A DNA stretch of 64,000 nt from Aphanothece hegewaldii CCALA 016 (GTDB lineage Bacteria > Cyanobacteriota > Cyanobacteriia > Cyanobacteriales > Microcystaceae), in contig NZ_PXOH01000002.1 of assembly GCF_003007785.1 (NCBI RefSeq), forward strand, positions 62,001 through 126,000, written 5' to 3'. Positions 1 to 8,409 of the stretch are shown piece by piece. Position 1 is the stretch's first letter. Every line of letters begins with the position of its first letter. The notes under the pieces are model-generated. The model searched no databases. It was not told the DNA's origin and worked only from the letters and a program-made list of their open reading frames with translations. The translations under genes and the position numbers were made by a program.

Positions 1-554
1 AAAAAGAAATCGATTTTTCAGTAAGTTATTTTGCAAGTGGTACTCAGATTTTAACTAAAAAAGGCAGTGGTTTAAATGAGGTAGAATCTTTAGCTGGTAA
101 ACGGATCGGAGTGATTTCCGAAACCACTAACGAAAGAGTGATTAAATCCCAACAAAGCGCCGCACAATTAGTTACAGTTAAAGATCGATTAGATGGGCTA
201 AAAAAATTAGAAGCGGGTGAAATTGATGGTTTTGCGAGTGATGGAATTGTTTTAGAAGGACTTAAAAAAACAACAGCTAATGCTAATAATTTGGAGATTG
301 TACCGAACTATCCTTATCAATATGAGTCCTATGCTTGTACCCTTCCTCATGATGAATCTCAATGGAGAGATTTAGTTAATTATAGTCTTATTAAATTTAT
401 GGAAGGAATTGTTACGGATGAGCCAAATACAGTCAGAATTTTTGATAAATGGTTTGGTGAAGATGGAGAAGTTCCTTACTCTCGTGAGACAATCAATTCT
501 TATTTTCAAGGAATTGTCAATACTTATGAATGGATTCCTATCTTAGAGTATTAG
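1..554 (+). CDS. Amino-acid ABC transporter substrate-binding protein, 3' part
   Basis: The frame is open from base 3 to the TAG at 552-554; the 5' end lies outside the window, so about 183 residues are visible. The sequence fits the second half of a bacterial family-3 extracellular solute-binding protein (SBP_bac_3). Visible landmarks are SLAGKRIGVI at the start of lobe 2, a LKKLEAGEIDGFASDGIVL segment, and a C-terminus ending in a KWFGEDGEVPYS-type motif. Such proteins bind polar amino acids in the periplasm and deliver them to an ABC permease. No permease or ATPase follows it; the next gene is an LCP protein 76 bp downstream. It resembles the complete orphan binding protein at 5805-6623 (shared ASDGI core), so the two are probably paralogues. 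The ligand cannot be told from sequence. Confidence 0.8.
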   Translation, partial: KEIDFSVSYFASGTQILTKKGSGLNEVESLAGKRIGVISETTNERVIKSQQSAAQLVTVKDRLDGLKKLEAGEIDGFASDGIVLEGLKKTTANANNLEIVPNYPYQYESYACTLPHDESQWRDLVNYSLIKFMEGIVTDEPNTVRIFDKWFGEDGEVPYSRETINSYFQGIVNTYEWIPILEY

Positions 555-630
555 CCTATTTTGAGTGACGGTCTTTGTCGCTAAAATGTAGAGCTAATCC
601 CCATTCATCCTCGATAGGATCAGATCATCT

Positions 631-2058
631 GTGTCAGTCAAAAAAAATCCCACCTCTAGCCATTCTAAACAAACAGTAACATTTGTGGCAAAGTCAAAAA
701 ACAGCAAATATAAGCTAAAATCACCTTTTAAATGGCTATTCCTAGGTTTAGGGTTAACCAGTTTAGCAGTTCTTTCAGCGACAGCAGGCGCAATTTTAGC
801 CGTTTCTCTATCTTCGACACCCCTGCGACAAGCTAAATTATCACCCGAACAAGAGGCCGTTTTTGGACAAAAAGAAACCATTTCTTATAGCAGTTTGCGC
901 ATACCACAATTAAGTCGTTCTGTCAATATATTGGTTTTAGGAACAAAGGTATTGACTTCAGATGTGACCGATGCACCCGAAAAAGCGCAGGATTTGGGAT
1001 ATCATGCCCTGGTGAATTCCTTTGAGGGGCTTTCAGATACGATGCTTTTGCTGCGGTTTGAACCGACTCAAGGTAAATTAACAGTTCTTTCGATCCCCAG
1101 AGATACTCAGGCTTATATAGAAGGTCATGGACTCCAAAAAATTAATGAAGCGAATAGTTATGGTGGGCCAGCATTAGCCGCCGAAACCGTCAGTAATCTT
1201 TTAGATGGAGTGGCGATCGACCGGTATGTCCGTATTAATGTACAAGGGATTGAAAAACTGATCGATGCTTTGGGTGGTGTAACCGTTTATGTTCCCAAAG
1301 ACATGAAATACAATGATTTTAGTCAACATCTCTACATCAATCTTAAAGCAGGAAAACAACATCTTAATGGCGAGAAAGCGATTCAGTTTTTACGATTTCG
1401 TTACGATGAATACGGCGATATTGGGAGAGTTCAGCGACAACAAACATTAATGAGAGCAGTCATCGAACAAGCTTTAAAACCTCAAACTATTCTAAAAATG
1501 CCCGAAATATTAAAAGTAATTCAGGATCATTTAGATACGAATTTAACAGTAGAAGAATTAGCCGCTTTATCGGGTTTTGCCGCTCAGACACAACGCTCAG
1601 ATGTACAAATGCTGATGTTACCTGGCGAGTTTAGCGGTGATGGTAGACATGGGGTTAGTTATTGGTTGCCCAACTTAGAAAAAATTCAAAATTTGGCGGC
1701 GCAATATTTCGCTCAAGGCTATCGTCAAGATAATCAAAAAGAAGCAGCACAGTTAAATATTGCTGTTCAAGATAGTATCGATGATCCAGAAGCAGCCCAA
1801 GCAATGGTAAATTATCTTAAAAAAGCTGGTTATCCTAATGTTTATCTGAGTCGTGGCGCACCAGAACCTTTAAAAGTCACCCGCATTGTCATCCAAAAAG
1901 GCGATGATACAGGCGCGGCAGAACTTAGAGCAGCCATTGGTTTAGGCGAGGTATTAGTCGAAAGTACAGGGAATTTATCGTCCGATTTTACCATTCAATT
2001 AGGGGAAGATTGGCCCCAAAAAGCGGCTACCATGACCGAGAATACTAATAATTTTTAA
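631..2058 (+). CDS. LytR-CpsA-Psr (LCP) family protein
   Basis: 475 aa with a GTG start. A short basic cytoplasmic N-terminus is followed by one membrane anchor at about residues 35-60. The LCP domain runs from about 150 to 285, with a LSIPRDTQAY strand, the GGPALAAETVSNLL region, and LRFRYDEYGDIGRVQRQQ, which holds the arginines that contact polyprenyl pyrophosphate in this family. Residues 370-465 look like a LytR C-terminal domain (LNIAVQDSIDDPEAA onward). Family knowledge: LCP enzymes move lipid-linked glycopolymers onto peptidoglycan on the outer face of the cytoplasmic membrane. The next gene, on the same strand, is a polyprenyl-phosphate-type glycosyltransferase, which fits an envelope-glycan role. 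The substrate is unknown. Confidence 0.88.
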   Translation: MSVKKNPTSSHSKQTVTFVAKSKNSKYKLKSPFKWLFLGLGLTSLAVLSATAGAILAVSLSSTPLRQAKLSPEQEAVFGQKETISYSSLRIPQLSRSVNILVLGTKVLTSDVTDAPEKAQDLGYHALVNSFEGLSDTMLLLRFEPTQGKLTVLSIPRDTQAYIEGHGLQKINEANSYGGPALAAETVSNLLDGVAIDRYVRINVQGIEKLIDALGGVTVYVPKDMKYNDFSQHLYINLKAGKQHLNGEKAIQFLRFRYDEYGDIGRVQRQQTLMRAVIEQALKPQTILKMPEILKVIQDHLDTNLTVEELAALSGFAAQTQRSDVQMLMLPGEFSGDGRHGVSYWLPNLEKIQNLAAQYFAQGYRQDNQKEAAQLNIAVQDSIDDPEAAQAMVNYLKKAGYPNVYLSRGAPEPLKVTRIVIQKGDDTGAAELRAAIGLGEVLVESTGNLSSDFTIQLGEDWPQKAATMTENTNNF

Positions 2059-2118
2059 GACTGATCTCCTAAGTTGTAAAATCTTGGTTGATGCGTCATA
2101 AATAGCGAGTTTATAACT

Positions 2119-3093
2119 GTGAATTCTGTAGCTAAAATTCCTCAATACTCTCTGATTATTCCTATTTATAACGAAGAGGAAAATATTTCTGAGTTATACC
2201 GTCGTGTTAGTGAATTGATGGAGCAATTAGATAGTTCAGTTGAATTAATTTTGATTAATGATGGTAGCCGCGATCGCTCTTTATACATGATGCGGGAATT
2301 GCATCAAAAAGATCCAAGAGTTTGTTATCTCAGTTTAGCGCGGAACTTTGGTCATCAAGTGGCAGTAACGGCGGGCTTGAATTTTGCCAGAGGAGAGGCC
2401 ATTATTATTCTAGATGCAGACTTACAAGATCCACCCGAATTAATCCCCCAAATGCTAGATAAATGGCGAGAGGGCTATCATGTCGTCTATGCTCAACGCA
2501 TCAAACGTAACAAAGAAAGTTGGTTTAAACGGTTCACTGCATATGTTTTCTATCGTATCTTGCGTCGATTAGCTGATGTTGATATTCCAGCAGATACAGG
2601 GGATTTTTGTCTTATGGATCGTCAAATCGTGGATATTCTGAATAGGATGCCCGAACGCAGCCGCTACATACGGGGTTTACGGGCTTGGATTGGTTTTAGA
2701 CAAACGGCGGTCAAATTTGAACGAGATCCCCGTTTTGCTGGAGAGGTTAAATATACCTTTCGTAAATCCTTATCTTTGGCTCTTAATAGTTTAATTGCTT
2801 TTTCTCGTGTTCCCTTGCGCTTGTCGATTTATCTTGGTTTATTTTCCGCTTTTTTATCGGCTTGTATGGCCTTACTCGTTCTTTATTGGCGTTTACATCA
2901 GCCTAATTCTTCTTTAACGGGTTTAGCAACGATTTTAATTGCGGTGTTCTTTTTTGGCTCAGTTCAGTTAATTAGTATTGGAATTTTGGGCGAATATATT
3001 GGGCGAATTTATGAAGAAGTGAAAGGACGACCTATATACACCCTAGCAGAAGTCGCGGGTTTTGAGTCATCCTCTTGCTCAGTAAATTCTTAG
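2119..3093 (+). CDS. GT2 glycosyltransferase, GtrB/DPM-like, with C-terminal membrane helices
   Basis: 324 aa with a GTG start. The N-terminal two thirds are a GT-A family-2 domain: [19 protein letters not shown] at the start, [23 protein letters not shown], and the metal-binding [13 protein letters not shown]. After the catalytic part come two hydrophobic segments (about 233-258 and 268-292), then the [15 protein letters not shown] motif typical of GtrB, ArnC and DPM-like enzymes. These enzymes load a sugar from a nucleotide donor onto undecaprenyl phosphate at the membrane. The gene is 60 bp downstream of the LCP gene and probably co-transcribed with it. Sugar and acceptor cannot be inferred further. 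Confidence 0.88.
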   Translation: MNSVAKIPQYSLIIPIYNEEENISELYRRVSELMEQLDSSVELILINDGSRDRSLYMMRELHQKDPRVCYLSLARNFGHQVAVTAGLNFARGEAIIILDADLQDPPELIPQMLDKWREGYHVVYAQRIKRNKESWFKRFTAYVFYRILRRLADVDIPADTGDFCLMDRQIVDILNRMPERSRYIRGLRAWIGFRQTAVKFERDPRFAGEVKYTFRKSLSLALNSLIAFSRVPLRLSIYLGLFSAFLSACMALLVLYWRLHQPNSSLTGLATILIAVFFFGSVQLISIGILGEYIGRIYEEVKGRPIYTLAEVAGFESSSCSVNS

Positions 3094-3094
3094 C

Positions 3095-3283
3095 TTATTC
3101 TTCATAATCACTATCAATTTCTATATCAAAAGTATCTTCATCCACTCGAACATATAAAATATTTGGACGACAACAAACCTGACAATCTTCGATATAGGAT
3201 TGCTCGAAACCTGCACTAATATCTACAAAAGTTGTATTCATTTCGCCACAAAACGCACAAGAATAATCGGATGTTGTTTGCAT
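3095..3283 (-). CDS. CPXCG-type small cysteine-rich protein
   Basis: 62 aa. Two cysteine pairs, CAFC near the N-terminus and CQVCC in the middle, flank an acidic stretch, and the protein ends in Asp/Glu-rich sequence. This is the pattern of the small CPXCG-motif cysteine-rich family, which probably binds zinc; no function is established. The gene converges on the glycosyltransferase with a 1-bp gap between stop codons. It lies downstream of acsF on the same strand but is separated from it by a terminator-like hairpin, so it is probably transcribed on its own or by read-through. Confidence 0.75.
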   Translation of the reverse strand: MQTTSDYSCAFCGEMNTTFVDISAGFEQSYIEDCQVCCRPNILYVRVDEDTFDIEIDSDYEE

Positions 3284-3288
3284 AATAT

Positions 3289-3319
3289 ACTAAAAAAGAG
3301 GGTTTGGAAACCAAACCCC
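3289..3319 (-). terminator. Rho-independent terminator of acsF, formed by a dispersed palindrome
   Basis: Bases 3300-3318 form a perfect palindrome with 8-bp arms (GGGTTTGG / CCAAACCC) and a 3-base loop. Read on the minus strand, the hairpin is followed at once by CTCTTTTTTAG, a classical U-run. It lies 50 bp past the acsF stop codon. The same palindrome recurs elsewhere in the window, so a mobile or dispersed element may have been used as a terminator here. Confidence 0.7.
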
Positions 3320-3368
3320 GAAGCGTAATGAAAAGAATTCTATTTTTACAGATTTGGACTAAAAAACA

Positions 3369-4445
3369 TTAACGAGCTTGTCCATGTAAATGATCCATCC
3401 GAATTGGTTTCATGAAATACAAACCGATTAGTTGTACACCATTAGAAATATATAACGGTAACTTGCGGAGGAATTTAAACGGTTTCGGACTATTAGAAGC
3501 ATCAATAGCGCGTAATTGCTCGTTATTTTTCACACAAATTTCTAGAGAATCGTAAAACTTGGGATTTTTGACATCAAGCATTACTGGGAAAACTCGTGCG
3601 GCGGTTTCATTGGTTTTCTCGATGACGTATTTATCATATTCACGCGCATCTAAACCCAAACATTTATAAAAGCCAGAACGCTGTATATCATTGAGATACA
3701 TTGTCGCAAATACCGATAACAGGAAGAAACGACACCAAAGTCTTGCTTTCCAGTCGTTGAGGATATCGGGTTGTGTTTTCATGATGGCATCAAAGAAATC
3801 ACCGTGACGGTTTTCATCCTGACACCAGTTTTCAAAGAAACGGAAAATCGGATAAATTCTATCTTCGGGATGTTTTTCTAAATGACGATAGATGGTGATA
3901 TAACGCCAGTAACCAATCTTTTCAGAAAGATATGTCGCGTAAAAGATAAATTTGGGTTTAAAGAAGGTATATTTACGACTTTTGGTTAAAAATCCCAAAT
4001 CTAGGGATAAATTGAAGTCTGATAATGCTTTATTTAAAAAACCAGCATGACGCGCTTCATCACGAGACATCAGATTAAAACCCTCAGCCACCAAGGGACT
4101 TTTATCCTTTAAGCGCCGTCCTAATTCTTTGTAGAGTAAAAAGCCAGAAAACTCGGCTGTACAGGATCTTTCGAGAAATTCAACAAATAAAGTGCGGGTT
4201 TCTCCGTCAATTTGATCCCAAGATTGATTAAATTCCTCAGTTCGGACAAAATGATGACGGTTATAGTCAACGCGAAACTCTTCTATGATGGCGTTTAATT
4301 CGTCTTCATTGATCGAAATATCCATCTTTGCCATTGCTTCAAAATCTGTAGTGTAAAAGCGAGGCGTAAGAATCGTTTCTTTAGATGGGACTTTAATACC
4401 GGGGCGCAGTTCCTCAAATTCTGGTTTTTTGAGTGTGTTTACCAT
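3369..4445 (-). CDS. acsF: Mg-protoporphyrin IX monomethyl ester (oxidative) cyclase
   Basis: The diiron cyclase forms the isocyclic fifth ring of protochlorophyllide using O2 and acts on thylakoid membranes. The chosen start, at 4445, gives 358 aa beginning [16 protein letters not shown], which matches from memory the usual length and N-terminus of cyanobacterial AcsF. The frame stays open upstream to an ATG at 4514, but those 23 Asn/Lys-rich residues are not family-like. Diiron ligand motifs are visible: [14 protein letters not shown] (first Glu), [11 protein letters not shown] (ExxH) and [14 protein letters not shown] (ExxH). The HHFVRTEEF and [19 protein letters not shown] regions are also characteristic. 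It is monocistronic, with a strong terminator downstream. Confidence 0.97.
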   Translation of the reverse strand: MVNTLKKPEFEELRPGIKVPSKETILTPRFYTTDFEAMAKMDISINEDELNAIIEEFRVDYNRHHFVRTEEFNQSWDQIDGETRTLFVEFLERSCTAEFSGFLLYKELGRRLKDKSPLVAEGFNLMSRDEARHAGFLNKALSDFNLSLDLGFLTKSRKYTFFKPKFIFYATYLSEKIGYWRYITIYRHLEKHPEDRIYPIFRFFENWCQDENRHGDFFDAIMKTQPDILNDWKARLWCRFFLLSVFATMYLNDIQRSGFYKCLGLDAREYDKYVIEKTNETAARVFPVMLDVKNPKFYDSLEICVKNNEQLRAIDASNSPKPFKFLRKLPLYISNGVQLIGLYFMKPIRMDHLHGQAR

Positions 4446-4534
4446 ATTTTTAAAAGAATTTTTAGGTTGATTGTGCGACTTAATCGTATTTTTGGCTAGG
4501 TTTCCTAACACCAATCTTTTTACGACAATTAATA

Positions 4535-4558
4535 AACCCTAACCAATTGGCTAGGGTT
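4535..4558. repeat. Imperfect inverted repeat in the acsF/ferredoxin divergent region
   Basis: The arms AACCCTA and TAGGGTT enclose ACCAATTGGC; one mismatch is followed by two more pairs around an AATT loop. It lies 90 bp upstream of the favoured acsF start and about 160 bp upstream of the ferredoxin gene. It could be an operator, a hairpin in the acsF leader, or a remnant element. There is no direct evidence for any of these. Confidence 0.4.
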
Positions 4559-4719
4559 ATTGTATTATATCTTGGATCGGCGATAAGCTCTGATTTCTTT
4601 ACACAACATAATTTAGAGGTTTTTAAGATGCTGATAACGATTCACGTCCTCGGAATTCTCATCTTATCTTAAAATAATTTAAGATCTAAACCAGTGCCGA
4701 TTAGAAAGAGAGGGAACAC

Positions 4720-4944
4720 TTGCCACATACTATAGTTACCGAAACCTGCGAAGGAATTGCCGATTGCGTTGATGCTTGTCCAGTTGCTTGTATTCATCCA
4801 GGACCTGGTAAAAACGGGAAAGGGACTGACTGGTACTGGATTGATTTTGCTACCTGTATTGATTGCGGAATTTGTTTTCAAGTTTGTCCCGTAGAAGGAG
4901 CAATTGTTCAAGAAGAACGTCCTGACTTACAAAAAACGCCCTAA
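4720..4944 (+). CDS. Two-cluster 4Fe-4S ferredoxin
   Basis: 74 aa with a TTG start preceded by a purine-rich AGAGAGGGAA; no ATG gives a sensible N-terminus. Cysteine motifs are TCEGIADCVDACPVACIHPG and CIDCGICFQVCPVEGAI, the double CxxC patterns of bacterial-type 2[4Fe-4S] (or [3Fe-4S][4Fe-4S]) ferredoxins. The wider spacing in the first motif (CxxxxxxCxxxC) suggests the 7Fe-like subfamily. It is a soluble low-potential electron carrier; its partner is not known. Only 3 bp separate its stop from the start of a NatE/LivF-type ATPase, so the two are translationally coupled, which is an odd pairing. Confidence 0.9.
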   Translation: MPHTIVTETCEGIADCVDACPVACIHPGPGKNGKGTDWYWIDFATCIDCGICFQVCPVEGAIVQEERPDLQKTP

Positions 4945-4947
4945 CAA

Positions 4948-5691
4948 ATGACTGATTTACTTGTAGTAGAAGACGTGTATGCAGGTTATGTGCAGGATTT
5001 AAACATTCTGCAAGGAATCAATTTTCGTATTGCACCAGGGGAATTAGTCGCGGTAATTGGCCCCAATGGTGCAGGAAAATCGACCCTAGCTAAGACGATT
5101 TTTGGTTTATTAAATCCAAATCAAGGGAAAATCCGTTTTAAAGGGCGCGAAATTAACGGTTTAAAGTCAAATCAGATTGTTACTTTAGGAATGGGTTATG
5201 TTCCACAGATTACTAATGTTTTTGGAACCCTCACCATCGAAGAAAATCTAGAAATGGGTGCATTTATCCGCACTGGCTCACTTGCTACGTTAAAGGATAA
5301 AATTTTTACGATGTTTCCCCGTCTTAAAGAACGTCGTCACCAAAAAGCGGGAACTTTATCGGGTGGAGAACGCCAGATGTTAGCAATGGGACGTGTTCTC
5401 ATGCTAGATCCTGAGTTACTGATTCTCGATGAACCCTCGGCCGCTTTATCTCCTATCCTTGTAAGTAGCGTGTTTGAACAAATTAAAGCGATTAATCAAA
5501 CGGGTATTGCAATTATTTTAGTCGAACAAAACGCTAAAAAAGCCCTGATGATGGCAGATCGAGGCTATGTGCTAGAAAGTGGACGCGATCGCTTTTCAGG
5601 GCCAGGACAAGATTTATTAAATGATCCTAAAGTCGGAGAATTATACTTAGGTGCTGCTTATCAAAGCACTTCATCAACTGAAAATACATAG
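4948..5691 (+). CDS. LivF/NatE-type ABC transporter ATP-binding protein
   Basis: 247 aa. The order of motifs is complete: Walker A GPNGAGKSTLAK (about residue 38), Q-loop region YVPQITNVFGTLT, signature LSGGERQML, Walker B LLILDEPSAALSP, and ILVEQNAKKAL in place of the ordinary H-loop, as is usual in LivF. In the branched-chain/neutral amino-acid (HAAT, Liv/Nat) family two such ATPases power two permeases; here no permease, partner ATPase or binding protein is adjacent. In cyanobacteria Nat genes are often scattered, so natE is a fair candidate name but cannot be proved from the window. It is co-transcribed with the upstream ferredoxin. Confidence 0.85.
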   Translation: MTDLLVVEDVYAGYVQDLNILQGINFRIAPGELVAVIGPNGAGKSTLAKTIFGLLNPNQGKIRFKGREINGLKSNQIVTLGMGYVPQITNVFGTLTIEENLEMGAFIRTGSLATLKDKIFTMFPRLKERRHQKAGTLSGGERQMLAMGRVLMLDPELLILDEPSAALSPILVSSVFEQIKAINQTGIAIILVEQNAKKALMMADRGYVLESGRDRFSGPGQDLLNDPKVGELYLGAAYQSTSSTENT

Positions 5692-5737
5692 CATATAATT
5701 TTTTAAATGTCAATAATTCTGTTCTTAAATTAAATTT

Positions 5738-5756
5738 GGGTTTGGTTGCCAAACCC
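5738..5756. repeat. Dispersed palindrome GGGTTTGG-TTG-CCAAACCC
   Basis: A perfect 8-bp-arm palindrome in the convergent gap between the natE-like gene and the solute-binding protein gene. It may act as a weak bidirectional terminator: on the minus strand it is followed by AAATTTAATTT. It belongs to the same family as copies near 3300, 20799, 25439, 25584 and 46220. Confidence 0.75.
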
Positions 5757-5804
5757 CTTGTATCGAAAGAAAAGACGAGAAAAAAGTGTCAACTAGAATA
5801 AAGA

Positions 5805-6623
5805 TTAAGGAGCGACACGAACGGTATAAGGAAAAGAACCTTGCTCAATATTAAACCATTTTTCTTGTATTTTTTGATTATTACTACTCGTGACAACTTG
5901 ATCAACAAATTGTTTCCATGCGAGATCGTTTTTGGGCATCATACAGCCATATAATTCTGTTGTCATAGGTTGTCGAGGAGTTAAAGCAAATTGTCTAGGA
6001 TCATTGCCTTTTCTCACCAGTTCGCCAATTAATAAAATTCCATCACTTGCTACAGCAGACACTTCACCTTTTTTGAGTTTTTCGACCCCTTCTTCACGAC
6101 TTTTAATGATTTGCCATTTAGCAAAGGGATAAATCTGACGAATAATTAGATCAGTTGTTGTTTTTGGAATATAAGCGATAGGAACTCCTTCTAATGTACC
6201 GTCAATATCAAACTTTGGAGCATCTTGTATTCTGACTAAAAACTGTGAGCCTGTCATAAAATAAGGAACAGAAAAGTTAACTCTTTCTAATCTTTCTTGT
6301 GTAATCGTTGTCGTGTCACATACTAAATCGACTTTCTTTTGTTCCACTTTTTCAAAACGATCATCAACGGTAATTTCAGATAATTTTAGTTTAACGGGTC
6401 GATTAAGTTGTTTTTCTAATTCTTGTCGGATTAGTAAAATTAAATCTAATGAATAGCCCGTCCATTGATTATTATTATCAATGTAAGCAAAAGGAATAGC
6501 ATCTTGACGAGTTGCCGCGTTTAATTCTCCAGTTCGCTTAACTTTTTCTAAAATAGTTTCAGCATAAGCCTGTAGGGGAAAAAGAAATAAAATCAGAAAA
6601 GCTAGTAAAGTTTTTTTGTACAT
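5805..6623 (-). CDS. Amino-acid ABC transporter substrate-binding protein (orphan)
   Basis: 272 aa, complete. The N-terminus (MYKKTLLAFLILFLFPLQAYA) is a typical Sec signal peptide with an AYA cleavage site. The mature protein is a family-3 solute-binding protein: VKRTGELNAATRQDAIPFAY, WTGYSLDLILLI, a CDTTTITQERLERVNFSVPY hinge, and a C-terminal KWFNIEQGSFPY. Such periplasmic proteins bind polar amino acids such as Glu, Gln or His. No permease or ATPase of the polar-amino-acid class lies nearby. It is similar to the truncated gene at the left edge of the window. The next gene on the same strand, 36 bp upstream, is a membrane protein of unknown role. Confidence 0.85.
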   Translation of the reverse strand: MYKKTLLAFLILFLFPLQAYAETILEKVKRTGELNAATRQDAIPFAYIDNNNQWTGYSLDLILLIRQELEKQLNRPVKLKLSEITVDDRFEKVEQKKVDLVCDTTTITQERLERVNFSVPYFMTGSQFLVRIQDAPKFDIDGTLEGVPIAYIPKTTTDLIIRQIYPFAKWQIIKSREEGVEKLKKGEVSAVASDGILLIGELVRKGNDPRQFALTPRQPMTTELYGCMMPKNDLAWKQFVDQVVTSSNNQKIQEKWFNIEQGSFPYTVRVAP

Positions 6624-6658
6624 TTTGAACCAAAAATTTTATCTTTACATCAGTATAC

Positions 6659-7207
6659 TTAAAGTTGAGTCGTTGCTGTCCAAATCGTCCAAGCATCAAT
6701 CAATAATAAAAATAAAGTAAAAATTAATAAAATTAAATACATCCAAGGTTGCGATAAAGGACGAATATCAGTGGTGTCAATGCCTGTTTTTTCTGTAACA
6801 ATTTTGACCAAACGTGAAAAACCAACAACTCGCATCGGTAAAAGATAAGCGGCATCTTTTTCTTGACTAATAAAATAGTAGACGATGCCTCCTTGTCCAG
6901 TGGTTCTAAGCTTTAAATCTTTGATCTCATTCCAAGATAATGACCATCCTGAACGCAAAAAGGAGGGAAACCAATGCGGATAAACGACACTAATTTGCTC
7001 GTCATTTAATATAACTTTTTCTCCTAATGCACCCCATAAGGCTATTAAACCGAGTCCAATTCCTAGCCATAAAAAATTCGGCGAAATCGGGGCATCAGTA
7101 AATTTAGCTAGAAAAGGCAAAGGTAGAGTTAAGGAAATATAAAGTAAGAGTAAAGTTAGACGAATTAGAGGAGAAATCCGAAACGTTGCGATAGGATCAG
7201 AGGACAT
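6659..7207 (-). CDS. Membrane protein with a PH-like central domain
   Basis: 182 aa from the ATG at 7207; a TTG two codons upstream is less likely. Two hydrophobic segments at about 15-35 and 43-63 form an N-terminal hairpin. A soluble middle (about 64-150) contains LSWNEIKDLKLRTTGQGG, the look of a bacterial PH-like (YdbS/YvbH-type) sheet. A third helix (about 155-178) ends the protein. I do not recognise a specific function. Its stop lies 36 bp upstream of the solute-binding protein gene, so the two may be co-transcribed. Upstream lies the divergent ntcB promoter region. Confidence 0.6.
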   Translation of the reverse strand: MSSDPIATFRISPLIRLTLLLLYISLTLPLPFLAKFTDAPISPNFLWLGIGLGLIALWGALGEKVILNDEQISVVYPHWFPSFLRSGWSLSWNEIKDLKLRTTGQGGIVYYFISQEKDAAYLLPMRVVGFSRLVKIVTEKTGIDTTDIRPLSQPWMYLILLIFTLFLLLIDAWTIWTATTQL

Positions 7208-7322
7208 ACCCAAAATTGTTTGATTTGAATTAATAAATTGTATCCAGTTTAGCGGATTTTTATCAAAATATCTGTTTTAAAAAAGATCGAAACATTAACA
7301 GCCTGAAATTATTTTACTGGCT

Positions 7323-7364
7323 GTATCAATTAGTACTAAATCATTTTAAGAAATTCAGTATTGT
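7323..7364 (+). promoter_or_regulatory. NtcA-activated promoter of the ntcB operon
   Basis: A perfect NtcA box, GTA-N8-TAC (7323-7336), is followed after 22 bases by TATTGT at 7359-7364, which satisfies the TAN3T -10 consensus. This is the canonical class-II layout for NtcA-activated cyanobacterial promoters (box centred near -41.5). It ends 34 bp upstream of the ntcB start codon. NtcA is the CRP-family nitrogen-limitation regulator that senses 2-oxoglutarate. The site predicts induction of this operon when ammonium is lacking. Confidence 0.75.
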
Positions 7365-7398
7365 CATAGATATGATGAAATAATGTAATTTAATCAGA

Positions 7399-8409
7399 AT
7401 GCGAATTGAGCAATTACAAGCTTTTTTAGCGGTAGCCGAAACGGGAAATTTTGGACAAGCCGCCCGACAATGTGGGGTAACACAATCTACGATTAGCCGT
7501 CAGATCCAATCATTAGAAACCGATTTAGGTTTACCGTTATTCCACCGTACAGCCCAAGCCAAGTTGACGATCGCGGGGGAAAAACTCTTATCACGGGCGA
7601 AAAAAATCTGCTTAGAATGGACAACAATTCATAAAGAAATTGAAGATTTACACTTGGGGAAACAACCTGAATTATGCGTCGCGGCCATTCATTCGGTTTG
7701 TTCTCATTATTTGCCGCCAGTCTTACAACACTTTTGTCGAGACTATCCAGAAGTACAACTGCGGGTGACAGCATTGGGAAGCGATCGCGCTTTAAAAGTC
7801 CTACGAGATGGCTTAGTAGATGTAGCGCTCGTCATGCACAATCGATTTTTAACCGCGAGTCCAGAAATGGTTGTTGAGGTTCTCTACGAAGAACAGATCG
7901 AAGTTCTCATGTCAGCTAACCACCCACTGACTCAGTATTCTGAGGTTCCTTGGTCAGAATTAATCAACTATCCCCAAGTCGTTTTTAAAGATGGCTACGG
8001 AATGCAACGCCTCGTACAAGAATGGTTTTCTCGTCAGGAAGCCACGATTAAAATGGCAATGGAATTAAACACCCTAGATGCTTTTCGTGGAGTCATCAGA
8101 CAAGGAAATATGCTCGCTTTATTACCTCAGTCAGCCTTACTCGATGCTTATACTGATGAAACCTTGGCGGTACGTCCGATTTCTAGCCCACCCGAACTCA
8201 ATGGAAATGCTGCCGCTAATGGTAAACTAAAACTTCGTCCGACACGTCAAGTCGTGATGGTCACAACAAGCGATCGTCTACAAATTCCGCCCATCGCCCA
8301 TTTTTGCGAATTAGTGCGTAAAGGACGTTCTCAACCTCTCCCCTCTCTGTTTGCTGAGTCTCCCAAATTATATGAAAGCAACTTAACTATCCAACTAAAT
8401 CGATCATGA
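7399..8409 (+). CDS. ntcB: LysR-family nitrogen-assimilation regulator, NtcB-like
   Basis: 336 aa. The N-terminal winged helix-turn-helix is clear (AVAETGNFGQAARQCGVTQS, then TISRQIQSLE, residues about 12-45). The effector domain follows, with VAAIHSVCSHYLPPVLQHF and VTALGSDRALKVLRDGLVDV. From memory these match cyanobacterial NtcB, the activator that boosts nitrate/nitrite-assimilation genes when nitrite is present. The NtcA box upstream and the start codon overlap with the next gene support a nitrogen role. No nir, nrt or nar genes are in the window. Alternatives are CmpR/NdhR-type LysR regulators, but their N-termini differ. Confidence 0.75.
   Translation: MRIEQLQAFLAVAETGNFGQAARQCGVTQSTISRQIQSLETDLGLPLFHRTAQAKLTIAGEKLLSRAKKICLEWTTIHKEIEDLHLGKQPELCVAAIHSVCSHYLPPVLQHFCRDYPEVQLRVTALGSDRALKVLRDGLVDVALVMHNRFLTASPEMVVEVLYEEQIEVLMSANHPLTQYSEVPWSELINYPQVVFKDGYGMQRLVQEWFSRQEATIKMAMELNTLDAFRGVIRQGNMLALLPQSALLDAYTDETLAVRPISSPPELNGNAAANGKLKLRPTRQVVMVTTSDRLQIPPIAHFCELVRKGRSQPLPSLFAESPKLYESNLTIQLNRS

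Noticed and set aside
4669-4911. An 80-codon minus-strand frame opposite the ferredoxin gene
   Set aside because: It is the antisense of a clear two-cluster ferredoxin and has low-complexity, non-family sequence.
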